Of a stretch of DNA of 5,790 bases, positions 5,001 through 5,790 are shown one piece after another. Made by a program: the position numbers and the translations under genes. The DNA comes from Bacillota bacterium (lineage in GTDB: Bacteria; Bacillota; Clostridia; Peptostreptococcales; Anaerovoracaceae): assembly GCA_017549385.1 (NCBI GenBank), contig JAFYUX010000173.1, positions 1 through 5,790 on the forward strand. Reading direction: 5' to 3'. How positions within the stretch are numbered: the first letter of the stretch is position 1; every line of letters begins with the position of its first letter. The notes below the pieces were generated by a model that had not been told where the DNA came from, did no database searches, and saw only the letters and a program-made list of their open reading frames with translations.

Positions 5001-5450
5001 ATGAACGTAGTCGTTTTAATAGGAAGATTAACAAGAGACCCAGAAATCAGATATACAAATTCTCAGATGCCAGTATGTACTGCTACATTAGCGGTAGATC
5101 GTCAGACTAGAGGTCAGGACGGTAGCGAAAGACAGGCTGACTTTATTAGAATCACATTATTTGGAAAGCAGGCTGAAACTTTCTCACGTTTCATGACAAA
5201 GGGCAGACAGGTAGCTGTAGAGGGCAGAATCCAGACAGGTTCTTACCAGAACCAGAAGGGCGATACTGTTTATACAACTGACGTGGTGGTAAATCGTTTC
5301 GACTTTATCGGCAACAGAGGTGAAGGCACAGGTGCTGGCAACGGATTCAACAGACCTCAGGGAATGACAGATATGGGTACTCAGGCAGGTTCTCCATCAT
5401 TCGGCGTACCTGAAGGCTTCGAAGCTATTGACGACGACATCCCATTCTAG
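5001..5450 (+). CDS. ssb: Single-stranded DNA-binding protein
   Basis: Coats single-stranded DNA during replication, repair and recombination as an OB-fold tetramer and recruits partners through its C-terminal tip. The 149-residue product has the OB-fold at about 1-105 (VVLIGRLTRDPEIRYT; ADFIRITLFGKQAE; GRQVAVEGRIQTGSY), a Gly/Asn/Pro-rich flexible linker (about 106-140) and the hallmark acidic tip DDDIPF. The start is ATG 5001, with AAGGAG six bases upstream and the canonical MNVVVLIGRL start. A longer in-frame start at 4968 would add 11 unusual residues and is rejected. The protein has no tryptophan; the position usually Trp before the GKQAE-like motif is Phe54. Lies 50 bases after rpsF and 18 before rpsR, the standard Firmicute order. 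Confidence 0.98.
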   Translation: MNVVVLIGRLTRDPEIRYTNSQMPVCTATLAVDRQTRGQDGSERQADFIRITLFGKQAETFSRFMTKGRQVAVEGRIQTGSYQNQKGDTVYTTDVVVNRFDFIGNRGEGTGAGNGFNRPQGMTDMGTQAGSPSFGVPEGFEAIDDDIPF

Positions 5451-5468
5451 AGAAAGGAGACGCGCACA

Positions 5469-5711
5469 ATGGAAAAGAGAAGAGGCGGCAACAGAAGAAG
5501 AAAGGTTTGCCAGTTCTGCGTACAGGAAAGCCAGAACGGCGCTGCTAGCATCGATTATAAGGACGTAGATACTCTCAAGAAGTATGTGACTGAAAGAGGT
5601 AAGATCCTCCCTAAGAGAATCACAGGCACTTGTGCTATCCACCAGAGAGAAGTAACAAGAGCTATCAAGAGAGCAAGAATCGTAGCATTACTCCCATACA
5701 CACAGGACTAA
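5469..5711 (+). CDS. rpsR: 30S ribosomal protein S18, zinc-binding (C+) form
   Basis: Partner of S6 on the 30S platform. The 80-residue product shows the basic N-terminus, VCQFC (Cys14, Cys17), the [21 protein letters not shown] core and the [26 protein letters not shown] ending split around Cys55 and His58. Cys14/Cys17 with Cys55/His58 are consistent with the zinc-coordinating variant of S18; many bacteria also carry, or instead carry, a Cys-free paralogue. AAAGGAG at 5453-5459 lies nine bases before ATG 5469. Last gene of the operon, followed by an intrinsic terminator. Confidence 0.98.
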   Translation: MEKRRGGNRRRKVCQFCVQESQNGAASIDYKDVDTLKKYVTERGKILPKRITGTCAIHQREVTRAIKRARIVALLPYTQD

Positions 5712-5715
5712 TTGC

Positions 5716-5730
5716 TAGGTCTGCGACCTA
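5716..5730 (+). repeat. Small hairpin after rpsR
   Basis: TAGGTC (5716-5721) and GACCTA (5725-5730) form a perfect 6-bp stem with a 3-base loop, five bases after the rpsR stop. No T tract follows, so it is probably not a terminator by itself; it may stabilise the mRNA end. Confidence 0.4.
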
Positions 5731-5746
5731 AAAGATATAAAAAATC

Positions 5747-5776
5747 AGGAACTGATTTCGGTCAGTTCCTTTTTTT
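5747..5776 (+). terminator. Intrinsic terminator of the rpsF-ssb-rpsR operon
   Basis: A perfect 9-bp stem AGGAACTGA/TCAGTTCCT (5747-5755 and 5762-5770) with a 6-base TTTCGG loop ends in seven consecutive T (5770-5776). It lies 35 bases past the rpsR stop, a strong textbook terminator. Confidence 0.93.
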
Positions 5777-5790
5777 ATTATGTAGAAATA

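Overview
The window looks like a chromosomal segment of a low-to-moderate GC Clostridia-type Firmicute. The evidence is the rpsF-ssb-rpsR operon, strong AAGGAGG-type ribosome binding sites, heavy AGA use for arginine in the ribosomal genes, and T-tailed hairpin terminators. I cannot name the genus from sequence alone.

Left part (1-3677), all on the minus strand, read from right to left: an isoprenylcysteine methyltransferase-like membrane protein (3006-3677); an ApbE-type FAD:protein FMN transferase with an N-terminal membrane anchor (1692-2828); a regulatory leader (about 1372-1563); a VUT/COG1738 (YhhQ-like) queuosine-precursor transporter (524-1294); and the N-terminal 147 residues of a classical short-chain dehydrogenase that runs off the left edge. 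The leader is the clearest regulatory story. A sigma-A-type promoter (TTGCCT, 17 bp, TATAAT) fires straight into a compact H-type pseudoknot resembling the preQ1-I aptamer. An intrinsic terminator follows, and the aptamer's 3' strand can instead pair with that terminator's 5' arm. This fits preQ1-repressed expression of the transporter.

Middle part (3678-4659): nearly 1 kb with no convincing protein gene except a possible 37-codon ORF at 4371-4484. It holds a striking array at 3743-4279. Nine dyads of 36-37 bp, each bounded by a box RACMGT and its inverted copy, repeat every 61-63 bp. The 18 boxes alternate in orientation and lie 30-32 bp apart, about three helical turns. Box variants are not compensated between arms, so this looks like a phased array of protein-binding DNA sites rather than RNA hairpins. 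It also does not behave like a CRISPR. I do not recognise it as a named element, and it is the best candidate here for something undescribed.

Right part (4550-5776), plus strand: a strong promoter (TTGCAA, 17 bp, TATACT), a short leader hairpin that could be the S6:S18 autoregulatory site, then rpsF (ribosomal protein S6), ssb (single-strand DNA-binding protein) and rpsR (ribosomal protein S18, zinc-binding Cys form), closed by a strong intrinsic terminator at 5747-5776.
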